In this document: positions 14,481-22,965 of the stretch, piece by piece
How the letters are laid out: the number at the start of each line of letters is the position of its first letter
Position numbering within the stretch: the first letter of the stretch is position 1
DNA from: Lentisphaeria bacterium
GTDB lineage: Bacteria > Verrucomicrobiota > Lentisphaeria > Victivallales > Victivallaceae
Direction: 5' to 3'
Assembly (NCBI GenBank): GCA_017443585.1
Contig: JAFSYV010000278.1
Location: 1-33,433 of the forward strand
DNA length: 33,433 nucleotides
Position numbers and translations under genes: made by a program
The notes under the pieces: model-generated
Seen by the model: only the letters and a program-made list of their open reading frames with translations
Database searches by the model: none
What the model was told of the DNA's origin: nothing

Positions 14481-15653
14481 TCAATCCCGGATCCACAACA
14501 TGCCCTCGACGGGGGTCGCGGGCGCGGTCGAAGAGAGCACGACGGTCATGGTCCCGGCCGGGCCGGTCGCCCCCGTGGCGCCCGTTGCCCCGGTCGCCCC
14601 CTGGGGGCCTTGGACGCCCTGTATCCCCTGCGGTCCCTGCGGACCGGCGGCCCCCTGAGGACCGCGAAGAGGGAGGGCCGCGGACCAGTCCCCGGATGTT
14701 CCGGAAAGTTTGAAATACAGATCGCCGTTTTCGATGTCGAGGAACGCGAAGCCCGCCGACTCGGCGTCGTACAGAGATCTTCCGGCAAGGAGCCCCCGCG
14801 CGTCCGGCGCGAAGGAGCTTCCCGGTTCGCCCGTATCCCCCTTGGGGCCCTGCGGGCCGGCGGCCCCGGTCTCTCCGGTGTCTCCCTTGGGGCCCTGGGG
14901 GCCGACGGAGCCGGGGTCCCCCGTTTCCCCCTTGAGGCCGCGGGGGCCCATGGGGCCGGTATCGCCGGTGTCCCCCTTGGGGCCCTGCGGCCCGGTATCC
15001 CCGGTGTCCCCTTTGGGGCCCTGGGGGCCCGTTTCGCCGGTTTCGCCCTGGGGCCCGCGGGGGCCGATGGCGGAGATTCCCGTATCCGAACCGTTGACCT
15101 GCCAGGTGCCGCCCGCGGTGATGACGGGAGCGGCGGCGGAGGTCTGTTCCGCCACGAGGGCCCTGACGCTGCCCGCGGTCAGGTAGGGCAAGGGGAGCTC
15201 TGCCGGGGACTCCGCCCCCGGCGGCGCCACCCGGTTGCGGATGACGATCTCGAACTGCACCGCCAGCGCGGGGGCCTCCCGCCCGGAAGCGAAGCCCAGC
15301 AGTTCCGCGTGGAAGGAACGTTTTTCCGAACTCCCCAGCGCGGAAGCAAGGGGGACGTTGTTGGTATGGGCCACGGGGATCCTGACCTCGTTCCCGGTCG
15401 CGGTTATGTTCTCGGTCACCGCCAGAAGCACGGGTGTGGCGGGATCCCAGTCGTCTCCCGCATAAAACTCCCACGCGGCGTAATCCTCCAGGCCTTCCCA
15501 GGGATCCCCCGACGGGCCGCTGAGTTTCAGCACCAGTTCCGTTTCCAGTCCGCGGGTGATCTCGGGAACCTTGCTTCGCTGCAGATTGCCCGCGCCGTCG
15601 GTCCGTTCGCCTCTGACGCCGTCGACCTGCAGAAAGACTGTGATACTTTGCAT
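14481..15653 (-). CDS. Collagen-like tail-fibre protein
   Basis: 390 residues from ATG 15653 behind AAGGAGGAGCAACA. Residues 1-150 are an adaptor-like domain related to the N-terminus of the YadA-head protein. Residues about 197-275 are Gly-X-Y collagen repeats dominated by [10 protein letters not shown] units. A short globular insert with [20 protein letters not shown] follows, then a second collagen run (about 332-374) with [16 protein letters not shown]. The end is an ~18-residue segment, [18 protein letters not shown] followed by RD. Collagen-like triple-helical shafts occur in many phage side fibres. The GC-rich codons make this region repetitive at DNA level. The N-terminal half would attach it and the C-terminal tip would contact partners. 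Confidence 0.72.
   Translation of the reverse strand: MQSITVFLQVDGVRGERTDGAGNLQRSKVPEITRGLETELVLKLSGPSGDPWEGLEDYAAWEFYAGDDWDPATPVLLAVTENITATGNEVRIPVAHTNNVPLASALGSSEKRSFHAELLGFASGREAPALAVQFEIVIRNRVAPPGAESPAELPLPYLTAGSVRALVAEQTSAAAPVITAGGTWQVNGSDTGISAIGPRGPQGETGETGPQGPKGDTGDTGPQGPKGDTGDTGPMGPRGLKGETGDPGSVGPQGPKGDTGETGAAGPQGPKGDTGEPGSSFAPDARGLLAGRSLYDAESAGFAFLDIENGDLYFKLSGTSGDWSAALPLRGPQGAAGPQGPQGIQGVQGPQGATGATGATGATGPAGTMTVVLSSTAPATPVEGMLWIRD
14553..15064. repeat. Collagen-coding direct repeats
   Basis: Degenerate direct repeats with 9- and 18-bp periods (for example cccttggggccctg recurring at several points) that encode the Gly-X-Y units. They can recombine to change shaft length. There is no spacer structure, so this is not a CRISPR array. 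Confidence 0.6.
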
Positions 15654-15665
15654 TGTTGCTCCTCC

Positions 15666-16517
15666 TTATTCGATTGGGTCGAAATATCGCGCAAAATCCG
15701 GATGGGTGGAAAGGTCCGCCGCGCCGAAAAGCCGGACGATGCCGCGGGCGGAAAACTGCCCCGCGTATTCCCCGGCCAGATAGCGCCCCCCGTCGTGCCA
15801 TCCGCGTCCGGCGACGGGCGGAGGCGGATAGCCGTTGTCGGGTTCGGACCAGCCCCCTTCGAAAGCGATCCTGCAGACGGCGCTTCCCCGAGTCCAGTAT
15901 TCCGGAATCTCCGCTTCCAGCAGAATGTATCGGCCGGTGTCGAGGCGGCCGTTCCAATAGAAGTTGTCGGTGTTCAGGTACCCGTATTGATAGGACTGGT
16001 AATAGTGATCGATCCAGGAGACGGCGCCCGTATTGGGATCGCGCACCTTCGAGCGGATGTTCAGCGGAACGGTCATGTACCGCATTTTCCGGATGAGTTC
16101 GTACCGCTGGAGCGGCCAGGCCGGATCCATAATCTGCGTCCGCATCCGGAGAGAGGCGTAGGGGCACGGGACCGTCTCCGTACCGAGAAGCGTCTCTTCG
16201 GTCTGCGCGAAGATGCCGCTCCAGTCGGGCACGGCCTCCCAGTAAACTTCGGGGATCGGACGCCCGAGCACTTCGGTTTCGGCGGGAAACGAAAGGTACT
16301 TCCAGAGAAGCTCCCAGTCGAGCCGGGTGTTCCGTTCCCGTTCCCCGGCCTTGCGGCGCAGCGAAAAATCGAAATCGGGAAGCTGCTCCGACCCGGTGTC
16401 GGGCCAGATGTGTTTCCGCACTTCGGCGAAAAAGCCGTATGCGGCATTCAGGAAGGTGCAGGGATCCACCCCGTTCATCCGGCCGTCGACCAGCCCCATG
16501 TCGCTCCAAACGCTCAT
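15666..16517 (-). CDS. Phage-type tail/baseplate protein, unknown
   Basis: 283 residues from ATG 16517, which overlaps the previous gene's stop as ATGA; longer upstream starts fall inside that gene. An early segment, MNGVDPCTFLNAAYGFFAEV, is followed by charged helices, then a beta-rich C-terminal half with many aromatic residues (YYQSYQYGYLNTDNFYWNG) and a proline run, PPPPVAGRGW. It is 12 bp upstream of the collagen-like gene. Position upstream of the fibres suggests a baseplate or tip component, but there is no family match from memory. Confidence 0.5.
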   Translation of the reverse strand: MSVWSDMGLVDGRMNGVDPCTFLNAAYGFFAEVRKHIWPDTGSEQLPDFDFSLRRKAGERERNTRLDWELLWKYLSFPAETEVLGRPIPEVYWEAVPDWSGIFAQTEETLLGTETVPCPYASLRMRTQIMDPAWPLQRYELIRKMRYMTVPLNIRSKVRDPNTGAVSWIDHYYQSYQYGYLNTDNFYWNGRLDTGRYILLEAEIPEYWTRGSAVCRIAFEGGWSEPDNGYPPPPVAGRGWHDGGRYLAGEYAGQFSARGIVRLFGAADLSTHPDFARYFDPIE

Positions 16518-17392
16518 CCGAGGTAGTACCTGCTGCTGAAGTCGATCACGCCCCCCTGCCACAACTGGACGAAGGAACGGGGCGGGGATCCGCCCGAAGT
16601 AAGCTGAGCGAGGGGCCAGCAGATCTGCTCTCCGGGGATATACCCGCCGTACATGCCCTCTTCGATCGAGAAGAAGAGGTTCCAAACACCGCCGGAACGC
16701 CGGGCATTGAGCAAAGCAAGCAGAAGCCTGCTGCTCGACGGCTTCTGCAGTGTCGCTTCTTCCACGATCCTCGGGCCGTCGCCGAAGGTGGTTATGGCCA
16801 TTCCGCCGCCGATGGTGACGGTAGCGTCTTCATTTTCCGTCACGGCGAACATGCCGGTGTAGCCGGAAGAGCCGCCCCCGCCCAGGTAGATCACCGCGTC
16901 GGGTGTGGCGGCGGAACTGCGGTAAAGGACCTCCGCCCGCCCCCCGGCCGAGAAATGGAAATCCCCGTCCGGTTTCGGCACGACGTACCGGTCCGGCGTT
17001 CCCCGCACATCGCGGACGACGGCGGGCCCGACGACCTGGACCAGCCCCCCGTGCCCGGAGGGGATGTTTTCCGTGGCGATGCCCCAGAGGAAACACTCCT
17101 CGGTCACGGCCCGGCCGAAAAGCACGGGCCGGCGGAAATCGATCCCCGTTCCCGGCCGGGGCTCGGGACAGATCTCCACAGCCCGGCCGACGGGCAGGAG
17201 CTCATCGGTGACGTTGCGGACCGGAAGCAGCACTTCGCCGCCGCGGGAGGGGGCCGGCTCGAAGGAACGGGAGAGTTCCTCCTGCCGGAGCAGCGCATTG
17301 AGCGCGTTGTACCGCGCCGCGGGTTCGGGCTGCCAGGGGCTGCCCGGCAGAACATCGTTCAAAGCCTCCACGGGAACCGGAATATCTTTCAT
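16514..17392 (-). CDS. First gene of the phage-type cassette, unknown structural protein
   Basis: 292 residues. ATG 17392 has AAGGAGA about 13 bases upstream. The N-terminus (ALNDVLPGSPWQPEPAARYN) is like phage proteins that begin with a 'new gene alphabet' helix. Later blocks include YLGGGGSSGYTGMFAVT and IVEEATLQKPSSSRLLLAL, mostly beta-rich with Gly clusters. It heads nine same-strand genes running to 11244 with overlaps or gaps of at most 13 bp. No promoter of its own is clear in the 300 bp upstream. Family not recognised. Confidence 0.5.
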   Translation of the reverse strand: MKDIPVPVEALNDVLPGSPWQPEPAARYNALNALLRQEELSRSFEPAPSRGGEVLLPVRNVTDELLPVGRAVEICPEPRPGTGIDFRRPVLFGRAVTEECFLWGIATENIPSGHGGLVQVVGPAVVRDVRGTPDRYVVPKPDGDFHFSAGGRAEVLYRSSAATPDAVIYLGGGGSSGYTGMFAVTENEDATVTIGGGMAITTFGDGPRIVEEATLQKPSSSRLLLALLNARRSGGVWNLFFSIEEGMYGGYIPGEQICWPLAQLTSGGSPPRSFVQLWQGGVIDFSSRYYLG

Positions 17393-17695
17393 TTCTTACG
17401 CTTGGTCTCCTTTCCGGAAATGAAGGAAACGTCAAGATATTCCGCTCCGGAACCGGAGAGCGGATGCGGGGGAGCACGGATGCGCGCCCCCCGTCCCCTC
17501 GCGGAGAAAAAATAAGGAAAAAATAAAAAAAAAACGTTTTTTGCGTAAAAATGATTTGACTTTTGCGCGTTTGCAGTATAAAGTATACACCGGACCAGTC
17601 CGGGTGCGCGAAAGGTTTTTCCTCTTGCGCTCTTTACGGACGGGACTGTTGTCAAACCCAAAGTCACTACTCACCAAAAAGAAAGGAAAAGTGTC
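17393..17695. other. Intergenic region with promoter, operator-like palindrome and long A/T tracts
   Basis: It contains an A-rich tract that ends in A10-CG-T6 (17527-17542), a plus-strand promoter candidate (17556-17584), the inverted repeat CCGGAC-CA-GTCCGG (17590-17603) at the expected transcription start, and a ~100-nt leader with a possible GCGC...GCGC hairpin before the gene at 17696. I see no gene in it. Confidence 0.5.
17556..17584 (+). promoter_or_regulatory. Promoter candidate for the 252-residue protein
   Basis: TTGACT at 17556-17561. The -10 is either TATAAA at 17577 (15-bp spacing) or TAAAGT at 17579 (17-bp spacing). The palindrome just downstream could bind a repressor. Confidence 0.5.
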
Positions 17696-18454
17696 ATGCA
17701 AGCGTTGGGGATCATAAGCATAGCCGTCATGGTCATCGGTCTTATCGGGATGATCATCTGCAGCAAGAAGCAGAAGACCAATCCTGCCATGCAGCCCGTT
17801 TCCATCGGTCTTTTCGTCGTGGTTTTGGCCGGCGCCATCGGTCTGCTGGTCGAGCGCGGAGTCATCGGCGGGGGAGCCAACTCCGTCATGGAAAGTGAAC
17901 TGGCCTTCCTGGCCTCCCGCGGCCACGCCGCCGGCGATTACCTGAAGAAAGTCGCCCCCGGCAAGAAGATCCTCATCATCGCCGAGCCCAACTTCGACAA
18001 GAGCGCCCAGATCACTGCCATGGTCGACATGATCAAGAAAGCTTACGGCAGCCAGGATGTGACCATCGCCGCCATTCCGGTTCCCGCCAGCACTGAAGAC
18101 AATCCCCAGCCCATCGAAGAGGTCATGAAGGCCAAGGACTTCGACAAGCTGACCGACCAGTACAAGGATGCCGGCATCATCATCTCCCTCATCGGACTGC
18201 CCTCCAATGCCCGGTCCATGAAGGCTTTCTCCGCCAATCCGGCTCCCAAGTTCTTCCTGCTGAGCACCGGCATCGGCACCGGCAAGTTCGTCCAGGAACA
18301 GATGAACAAGGGCGTCATCGTCGGCGCCGTCGTTCCCAATCCCAAGGCCAACTACGACCTCAAGGCCCCCGCGGATCCCGCCAAGGCCTTCGCCATCCGC
18401 TTCGTGCTGGTCACCAAGGAAAACCTGGCCGCCAACAAGCAGTTCTTCGAATAA
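17696..18454 (+). CDS. Membrane-anchored protein of unknown function
   Basis: 252 residues. Two membrane helices at the N-terminus (residues 4-22 and 36-54) with a short KKQK-rich loop between them, then a soluble domain of about 190 residues. That domain alternates strands and helices in a Rossmann or binding-protein-like order: GKKILIIAEPNFDKSAQITA, VTIAAIPVP, GIIISLIGLP, KFFLLSTGIG and GVIVGAVVPNPKANYDL. I recognise no family. Lysine is almost always AAG and codons are strongly biased, as in highly expressed genes. AAGGAAA precedes the ATG. It is followed by a strong terminator, so it is a monocistronic unit. Confidence 0.7.
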   Translation: MQALGIISIAVMVIGLIGMIICSKKQKTNPAMQPVSIGLFVVVLAGAIGLLVERGVIGGGANSVMESELAFLASRGHAAGDYLKKVAPGKKILIIAEPNFDKSAQITAMVDMIKKAYGSQDVTIAAIPVPASTEDNPQPIEEVMKAKDFDKLTDQYKDAGIIISLIGLPSNARSMKAFSANPAPKFFLLSTGIGTGKFVQEQMNKGVIVGAVVPNPKANYDLKAPADPAKAFAIRFVLVTKENLAANKQFFE

Positions 18455-18533
18455 GTTCCGCTTGTTCTTCCGGGACCGCATCCGGCGGTCCCCCATTCCG
18501 CCTTGCGCCTTTCCGGCGCCGGGCGGGATGATG

Positions 18534-18575
18534 AAAACGCCGGTCCCGGTCCACGGGAGTGGCGTTTTTCTTTTT
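18534..18575 (+). terminator. Intrinsic terminator after the 252-residue protein
   Basis: AAAACGCC pairs with GGCGTTTT, and an inner stem TCCCG-GTCCA-CGGGA extends the hairpin. TTTTTC and a further T5 follow. The stem lies 23 bp before the sigma-factor gene. Confidence 0.8.
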
Positions 18576-18597
18576 ACGTAAACACTCGGGAAACAGC

Positions 18598-19941
18598 ATG
18601 AGCCAGGAAAGCACCGCCAGGCCCCCCCGGCCCCGTCAGACGCGGAGCTCGGAAGGAGTCGACTTCTCCAGTTCCCTCGACTCCTACCTGAGCAGCGTGG
18701 GCCGTCTCGGTCAGGTCGACGCCGACGAGCAGCAGGCACTGGTGGGCGCCATCGACGACGCCCGGCTGGAGCTGGAATCCCTGCTTTCGCGCTTCGGCTT
18801 CGTGGCTTTGGAGTACTGCCGAGCCCTGGAAAGCTGCTGCAACACGGGCGACTCCCCCGAAGATTTCTTCCTTTCCTCCTCGCTCCGCCGGGGAGCCGAT
18901 GCGCTGCCGCCCCGACTGCCCGGAGAGCTCCGCCGCTGGCTCACCGAAATCAGGAAGGCCCACGCCAAGCTGGAAAACGCGTTCCGCACCGGCGCGGACT
19001 GCGCCGCCGACCGGGAAGCCTTGAGCACTCTCCTCAAGAAGTTCCGCCCCAACGGGTTGATCCTGGACGAACTCTGCCGGACCGCGACCGGATACGAGGA
19101 GCTGAACCCCGGCCTTTCCAGCCAGCTGGAAGAGCGGTTCCTGATGAACGAAGAGGAGCTGCGGGCCGCCCTCGACGCCCTGAAAGCGGCCCTGGACCGC
19201 CTCGATGCCCTGAACCGCAAGATGGCCGAAGCCAATTTGCGGCTGGTCATCAGCATCGCGGGAAAATACCGGGAAAGCACCGTCCCCCTGAACGACCTCA
19301 TCCAGGAGGGGAATCTGGGGCTCATGGTGGCGGTCCGGCGTTTCGACTTCCGTCTGGGGAACAAATTTTCCACCTACGCCGGGTGGTGGATCAAGCACTA
19401 CATCCTGCGGGCGCTGGCGGAGCAGTCACGGGTGGTCCGGCTGCCCCGGCACATGATCCAGGCCATCCAGAACATGAACAAGGCCGAACAGCGCTTCATC
19501 CAGAACGAGGGCCGGGAACCGGAGATCGAAGAACTGGCCGCGCTCCTCGAAATGCCCCTCGCCCGAGTCAGCGCCCTGCGCAAAATGGCCGCCCAGAGCA
19601 TTTCGCTTCAGGCCGCCGCGGATCCCGAGGACGAAGACGGGACCAGTCTGGAAGAGCGGATCGGCACCGGAGAAAAAGACGAACCGTGGCGCAATTACGC
19701 CCGGCAGCTGCTCACCGACCGGCTCAACGAAATGCTCAATACTCTGCCCGAACGCGAGCGGCAGATCATCGTATACCGCTTCGGCCTCTGCGGGGAAACG
19801 CCCCTGCCCCCCGGCGAGATCAGCGCCAGGCTGAACCTTTCCCGTGAGCGGGTGCGCCAGCTGGAAAACAAGGTCCTGGCCCAGCTGCGTTCCCAGGAGT
19901 ATCTGAAATTCATCGACGGCCTTTCACACCTTGACGATTGA
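18598..19941 (+). CDS. Sigma-70 family RNA polymerase sigma factor (RpoD/RpoS type)
   Basis: 447 residues from ATG 18598. Region 1.2 (SSLDSYLSSVGRLGQVDADE) is present but no acidic region 1.1. A non-conserved insert of about 120 residues follows. Region 2 (ANLRLVISIAGKYR, then LIQEGNLGLMVAVRRFDF, then KFSTYAGWWIKHYILRAL) contains the -10 recognition helix. Region 3 (PRHMIQAIQNMNKAEQRF) and region 4 with the helix-turn-helix (ISARLNLSRERVRQLENKVL) complete it. It directs RNA polymerase to promoters. The GWWIKHYI segment departs from the canonical TWWIRQAI and the strand of TTGCAN-type -35 boxes in this window may reflect region 4 preferences of this or the primary factor. Whether it is the main sigma or an alternative one cannot be told here. 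Confidence 0.88.
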   Translation: MSQESTARPPRPRQTRSSEGVDFSSSLDSYLSSVGRLGQVDADEQQALVGAIDDARLELESLLSRFGFVALEYCRALESCCNTGDSPEDFFLSSSLRRGADALPPRLPGELRRWLTEIRKAHAKLENAFRTGADCAADREALSTLLKKFRPNGLILDELCRTATGYEELNPGLSSQLEERFLMNEEELRAALDALKAALDRLDALNRKMAEANLRLVISIAGKYRESTVPLNDLIQEGNLGLMVAVRRFDFRLGNKFSTYAGWWIKHYILRALAEQSRVVRLPRHMIQAIQNMNKAEQRFIQNEGREPEIEELAALLEMPLARVSALRKMAAQSISLQAAADPEDEDGTSLEERIGTGEKDEPWRNYARQLLTDRLNEMLNTLPERERQIIVYRFGLCGETPLPPGEISARLNLSRERVRQLENKVLAQLRSQEYLKFIDGLSHLDD

Positions 19942-19955
19942 GGAGGATTTTCTGT

Positions 19956-21092
19956 ATGGACAAAGTGTACGTTCTGTTTCTGGCTCTGACGGCGGCAACC
20001 TGTCTCGCGGGGGCTCCCGCCGCTTCCGCCCCTGCGGCCAAGGCTCCGGCACCTGCGGCGGCGAAAACGCAGACGCCGCCCCCGGTCCCCGCCAAGCCGG
20101 CGGTCCCCGAGAAAAAACAGCCCTACGAACTCTGGCTCACCGCCCAGACCGCGGCCCTCAAAGCCGCCGCCGCCGGCAAGGCCGAAGAGGCCCTCGCCGC
20201 TTTCGATGAAGCGGAAAAGGTCGCCAATCAGCCCACCCTCAAAAATCAGTCCCTTTACGAAAAAGTCGCCTTTCTGGCCGCATCGAAGCGTTACGACGAA
20301 GCCCTCGCCCTCCTCGGACGGCCCGTGGCCAGGAACCGCAACACGGCCTTCCACAGGGCCCGTGTGCGCCTCTTCGCCGGGGAAATCATGCTCCGCCAGG
20401 AGCGTTGGGACGACGCCGAAAAGGAGCTGCGGAAAGCCCTCGAAGCGGATGGCTCCACCACCTGGATCTCGGCCGACGCCCGGCTCGATCTGGGCCGCCT
20501 CTGCGAGCGGCGCAAGGACACCGCGGGGGCGCTGAAGTATTACAACGAGCTCACCGGAGACGCCGGGTTGCTGCCGGGGAACCGGGTCCGGGGCGTGATG
20601 GCCGTTGCCGAAATGTATCTCGGGGCGGATGAGTGCGAGAAGGCCCTCGCCGCTCTGGACGAGGCGGCGAAGATCGAACAGATCCCCGCCGACAAGGAAA
20701 CGGAGCTGGCCCTGCTCCGCTGTGCGGTGCTGCGGAAACAGAACAAAAAAGCGGAGGCCCTCAAAGTCCTGCGCGAGGCGGAACGGATCGCCGGACGGAG
20801 CCCCTTCTGTCAGGCCCATCTCCTTTGCGCTTCCGCCGCCTTGCTGCTGGAAATGAACCGCATCCCCGAGGCCCGGAACATGATCCTGCGGGCCAGGGCC
20901 GTCCGGGGCGCCGGAGCGAGTGCGGGCTTCGACCAGGAGCTCTTCGCCCGCATCAACCGGGAGTTCGCCAAATTCAACCGCCAGCGTCAGGAACGGGAAC
21001 GGCGGGCCCGCGCCTGGCAGCAGAGGCAGAAACAGAAACAGCAGCAGCAGAAACAGCAGCAGCAGAAAAAACAGCAGAACAAGGGAAAATAA
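19956..21092 (+). CDS. Exported TPR-repeat protein with Q/K-rich tail
   Basis: 378 residues from ATG 19956 behind GAGGAGGA. Residues 1-24 are a signal peptide (VLFLALTAATCLAGAPAASA). An Ala/Pro-rich linker follows, then about six tetratricopeptide-like helical pairs (AEEALAAFDEAEKVA, YDEALALLG, WDDAEKELRKALEAD, AGALKYYNEL, CEKALAALDEAAKIE, KAEALKVLREAERIA). The last 50 residues are basic, with tracts of Gln and Lys encoded by CAG and AAA runs (21027-21083). TPR proteins scaffold complexes, here in the periplasm. It lies 14 bp after the sigma factor and 6 bp before the NAD synthetase gene. Confidence 0.8.
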   Translation: MDKVYVLFLALTAATCLAGAPAASAPAAKAPAPAAAKTQTPPPVPAKPAVPEKKQPYELWLTAQTAALKAAAAGKAEEALAAFDEAEKVANQPTLKNQSLYEKVAFLAASKRYDEALALLGRPVARNRNTAFHRARVRLFAGEIMLRQERWDDAEKELRKALEADGSTTWISADARLDLGRLCERRKDTAGALKYYNELTGDAGLLPGNRVRGVMAVAEMYLGADECEKALAALDEAAKIEQIPADKETELALLRCAVLRKQNKKAEALKVLREAERIAGRSPFCQAHLLCASAALLLEMNRIPEARNMILRARAVRGAGASAGFDQELFARINREFAKFNRQRQERERRARAWQQRQKQKQQQQKQQQQKKQQNKGK

Positions 21093-21098
21093 GCCGAA

Positions 21099-22952
21099 AT
21101 GCCGGAACTTTGTCGGATCGCCGCCGTGGTCCCCCGTGTGAAGCCGGGGGACGTCGTCTTCAATACCGATGAGGTCATCGCCTGCGCGAAAAAAGCCGTC
21201 GCCGGAGGAGCCGGACTCGTTCTCTTTCCCGAACTCTGCCTCACGGGGGCGACCTGCGGCGACCTTTTCGGTTCCGCCGTGTTGCTCTGCCGGGCGGAAG
21301 AGGGGCTGTGCAAGATAAAGGCCGCTTCACGCGAACTGGATGCGGTCATCGCGGTCGGGCTGCCCCTGCTGTGCCGGGGTTCCTTGCTCGACTGCGCCGT
21401 CGTGCTCCGGAACGGCGTCATCGCGGGCGTGGCGGGCAAATACGGCACCGCGGGAACTCCTTTCGCCTCTTTCGGCGAGATCGAAGGAACGGAATTCGCC
21501 TTTGCCGGAGAAACGCTCCGTTTTGCGGATCTTCCCGTCTTCGAGGCCGGGGAATGCCGTTTCGCCGTGTGCGTGGGCAGCGACATTTCCATGCCGCTTT
21601 CTCCCGCCCCCGAGCTGGCCTGCCGGGGCGCGCAGATCCTGCTCAATCCCTGCGCCGAAGGGGAATTCACCGCCGTTTCCCGTGAACGTTCCGCCCTTCT
21701 CGCCGCGCTCAGCGGCCGGCTGGTCGCAGTCATCGCTTCGGCCGGCGCCGGTCCCGGAGAATCGGGAACCGAAATGATTTACGGCGGCCGGGCGGCGATC
21801 TTCGACAACGGTTGCGTCGATGCGGAAAACACGCCGCTGGCCGAAGAAAGTTCCATCGTTTTCGACGATATCTTCCCCCGGCGGCTGGAATTCCGCAGAC
21901 TGCGGGAAAAGAATTTCCGCTGCCGGGCCGGAAAGGGAGGTCCGTTCGTTCCCCTGGCGCCCCTGCCGGAGCCGCCGGACTGGAGCTGTCTGCACCTGCC
22001 CGCCAACCCATTCGTGCCGGAAGACCCCGAGGAACTGGCGCTCCGTTGCCGGGAACTCACTGCCATCCAAAGCGCCGCACTGGCCCGCCGCGTCGAAGCC
22101 GTCAAGGCCCGGAAACTGGTCCTCGGCCTTTCCGGCGGCCTGGATTCCACCTGGGCCTTTCTGATCTGCGTGGAGTGCTGCAAACGCCTCGGACGGCCCG
22201 CTTCCGACATCTGCGCCGTGACCATGCCGGGCTTCGGGACCTCGGGCCGGACCAGGGGCAATGCGGAAAAGATGGCGGAGCTTTTCGGGGCGGAACTCAA
22301 GATCGTCCCCATCGCGGAGGCCGTCACCGGACACTTCAGGGATATCGGACATGATCCCGAAGATCACAACGTCACCTACGAAAACAGTCAGGCGCGGGAA
22401 CGCACTCAGATCCTCATGGATCTGGCCAACGACCTGGGCGGCATCGTCATCGGCACGGGGGACCTGTCGGAGCTGGCCATGGGCTGGTGCACCTTCAACG
22501 GCGACCAGATGGCCATGTACGGCGTCAACGGCTCCACGCCCAAAACGCTGATGCGTCATCTGGTGACCTGGTACGCGGAGCACATCGCCGGGAGAGAGGG
22601 GCGGCAGGTCCTGCTGGACGTGGTGGCGACCCCCGTTTCGCCCGAACTGCTCCCCGGAGCCCAGCATACGGAAAAGCTCCTCGGCAGCTACGATCTCCAC
22701 GAATTCTTTCTCTGGCACACGGTCCGTTACGGCGAGACCCCGGAGTTCCTCCGCAAGGCCGCAGAGCAGGTTTTCGCCGGGAAATTCACCGCCGCCGAGA
22801 TCGGCGCGGCACTCGAGGTCTTTTCGCGCCGGTTCCAGCGGCAGCAGTTCAAGCGCAATCCCATGCCCGACGGCGCGAAGGCGGGCACGTTCTCCCTCTC
22901 GCCCAGGGGCGACTGGCTGACGCCTTCGGACGGCGAAATGCCTCTTCTGTAG
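21099..22952 (+). CDS. nadE: Glutamine-dependent NAD(+) synthetase
   Basis: 617 residues, two domains. Residues 1-260 are a nitrilase-fold glutaminase with the triad Glu45 (LFPELCLTG), Lys114 (AGKYG) and Cys158 (FAVCVGSD). Residues about 320-617 are the synthetase with the PPi loop GLSGGLDSTWAF, GTGDLSELAMGWCTFNGD and VNGSTPKTLMRHLV. The enzyme amidates nicotinate adenine dinucleotide to NAD using ammonia from glutamine, the last step of NAD synthesis. Length is normal for the two-domain form. The cysteine site reads FAVCVGSD rather than the usual ICEDLW, so the glutaminase is somewhat divergent. The start lies 6 bp after the TPR gene. Confidence 0.92.
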   Translation: MPELCRIAAVVPRVKPGDVVFNTDEVIACAKKAVAGGAGLVLFPELCLTGATCGDLFGSAVLLCRAEEGLCKIKAASRELDAVIAVGLPLLCRGSLLDCAVVLRNGVIAGVAGKYGTAGTPFASFGEIEGTEFAFAGETLRFADLPVFEAGECRFAVCVGSDISMPLSPAPELACRGAQILLNPCAEGEFTAVSRERSALLAALSGRLVAVIASAGAGPGESGTEMIYGGRAAIFDNGCVDAENTPLAEESSIVFDDIFPRRLEFRRLREKNFRCRAGKGGPFVPLAPLPEPPDWSCLHLPANPFVPEDPEELALRCRELTAIQSAALARRVEAVKARKLVLGLSGGLDSTWAFLICVECCKRLGRPASDICAVTMPGFGTSGRTRGNAEKMAELFGAELKIVPIAEAVTGHFRDIGHDPEDHNVTYENSQARERTQILMDLANDLGGIVIGTGDLSELAMGWCTFNGDQMAMYGVNGSTPKTLMRHLVTWYAEHIAGREGRQVLLDVVATPVSPELLPGAQHTEKLLGSYDLHEFFLWHTVRYGETPEFLRKAAEQVFAGKFTAAEIGAALEVFSRRFQRQQFKRNPMPDGAKAGTFSLSPRGDWLTPSDGEMPLL

Positions 22953-22965
22953 AAGGGGGAAGCCG

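Noticed and set aside
14820-15064. Regular short repeats that could suggest a CRISPR array
   Set aside because: They have no unique spacers, are in frame throughout and encode Gly-X-Y collagen units; no cas genes are nearby.
13965-16526. Very long open frame on the plus strand antisense to the fibre genes
   Set aside because: It mirrors GC-rich codons of the opposite strand, has no ribosome site or recognisable domain, and overlaps five well-supported genes.
11244-17392. Diversity-generating retroelement in the fibre cassette
   Set aside because: No reverse transcriptase or template-like repeat of a fibre 3' end is visible in the window.
17432-18739. Minus-strand open frame across the 252-residue protein, the terminator and the sigma-factor start
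   Set aside because: It crosses a strong terminator and is antisense to two supported genes with their own ribosome sites.
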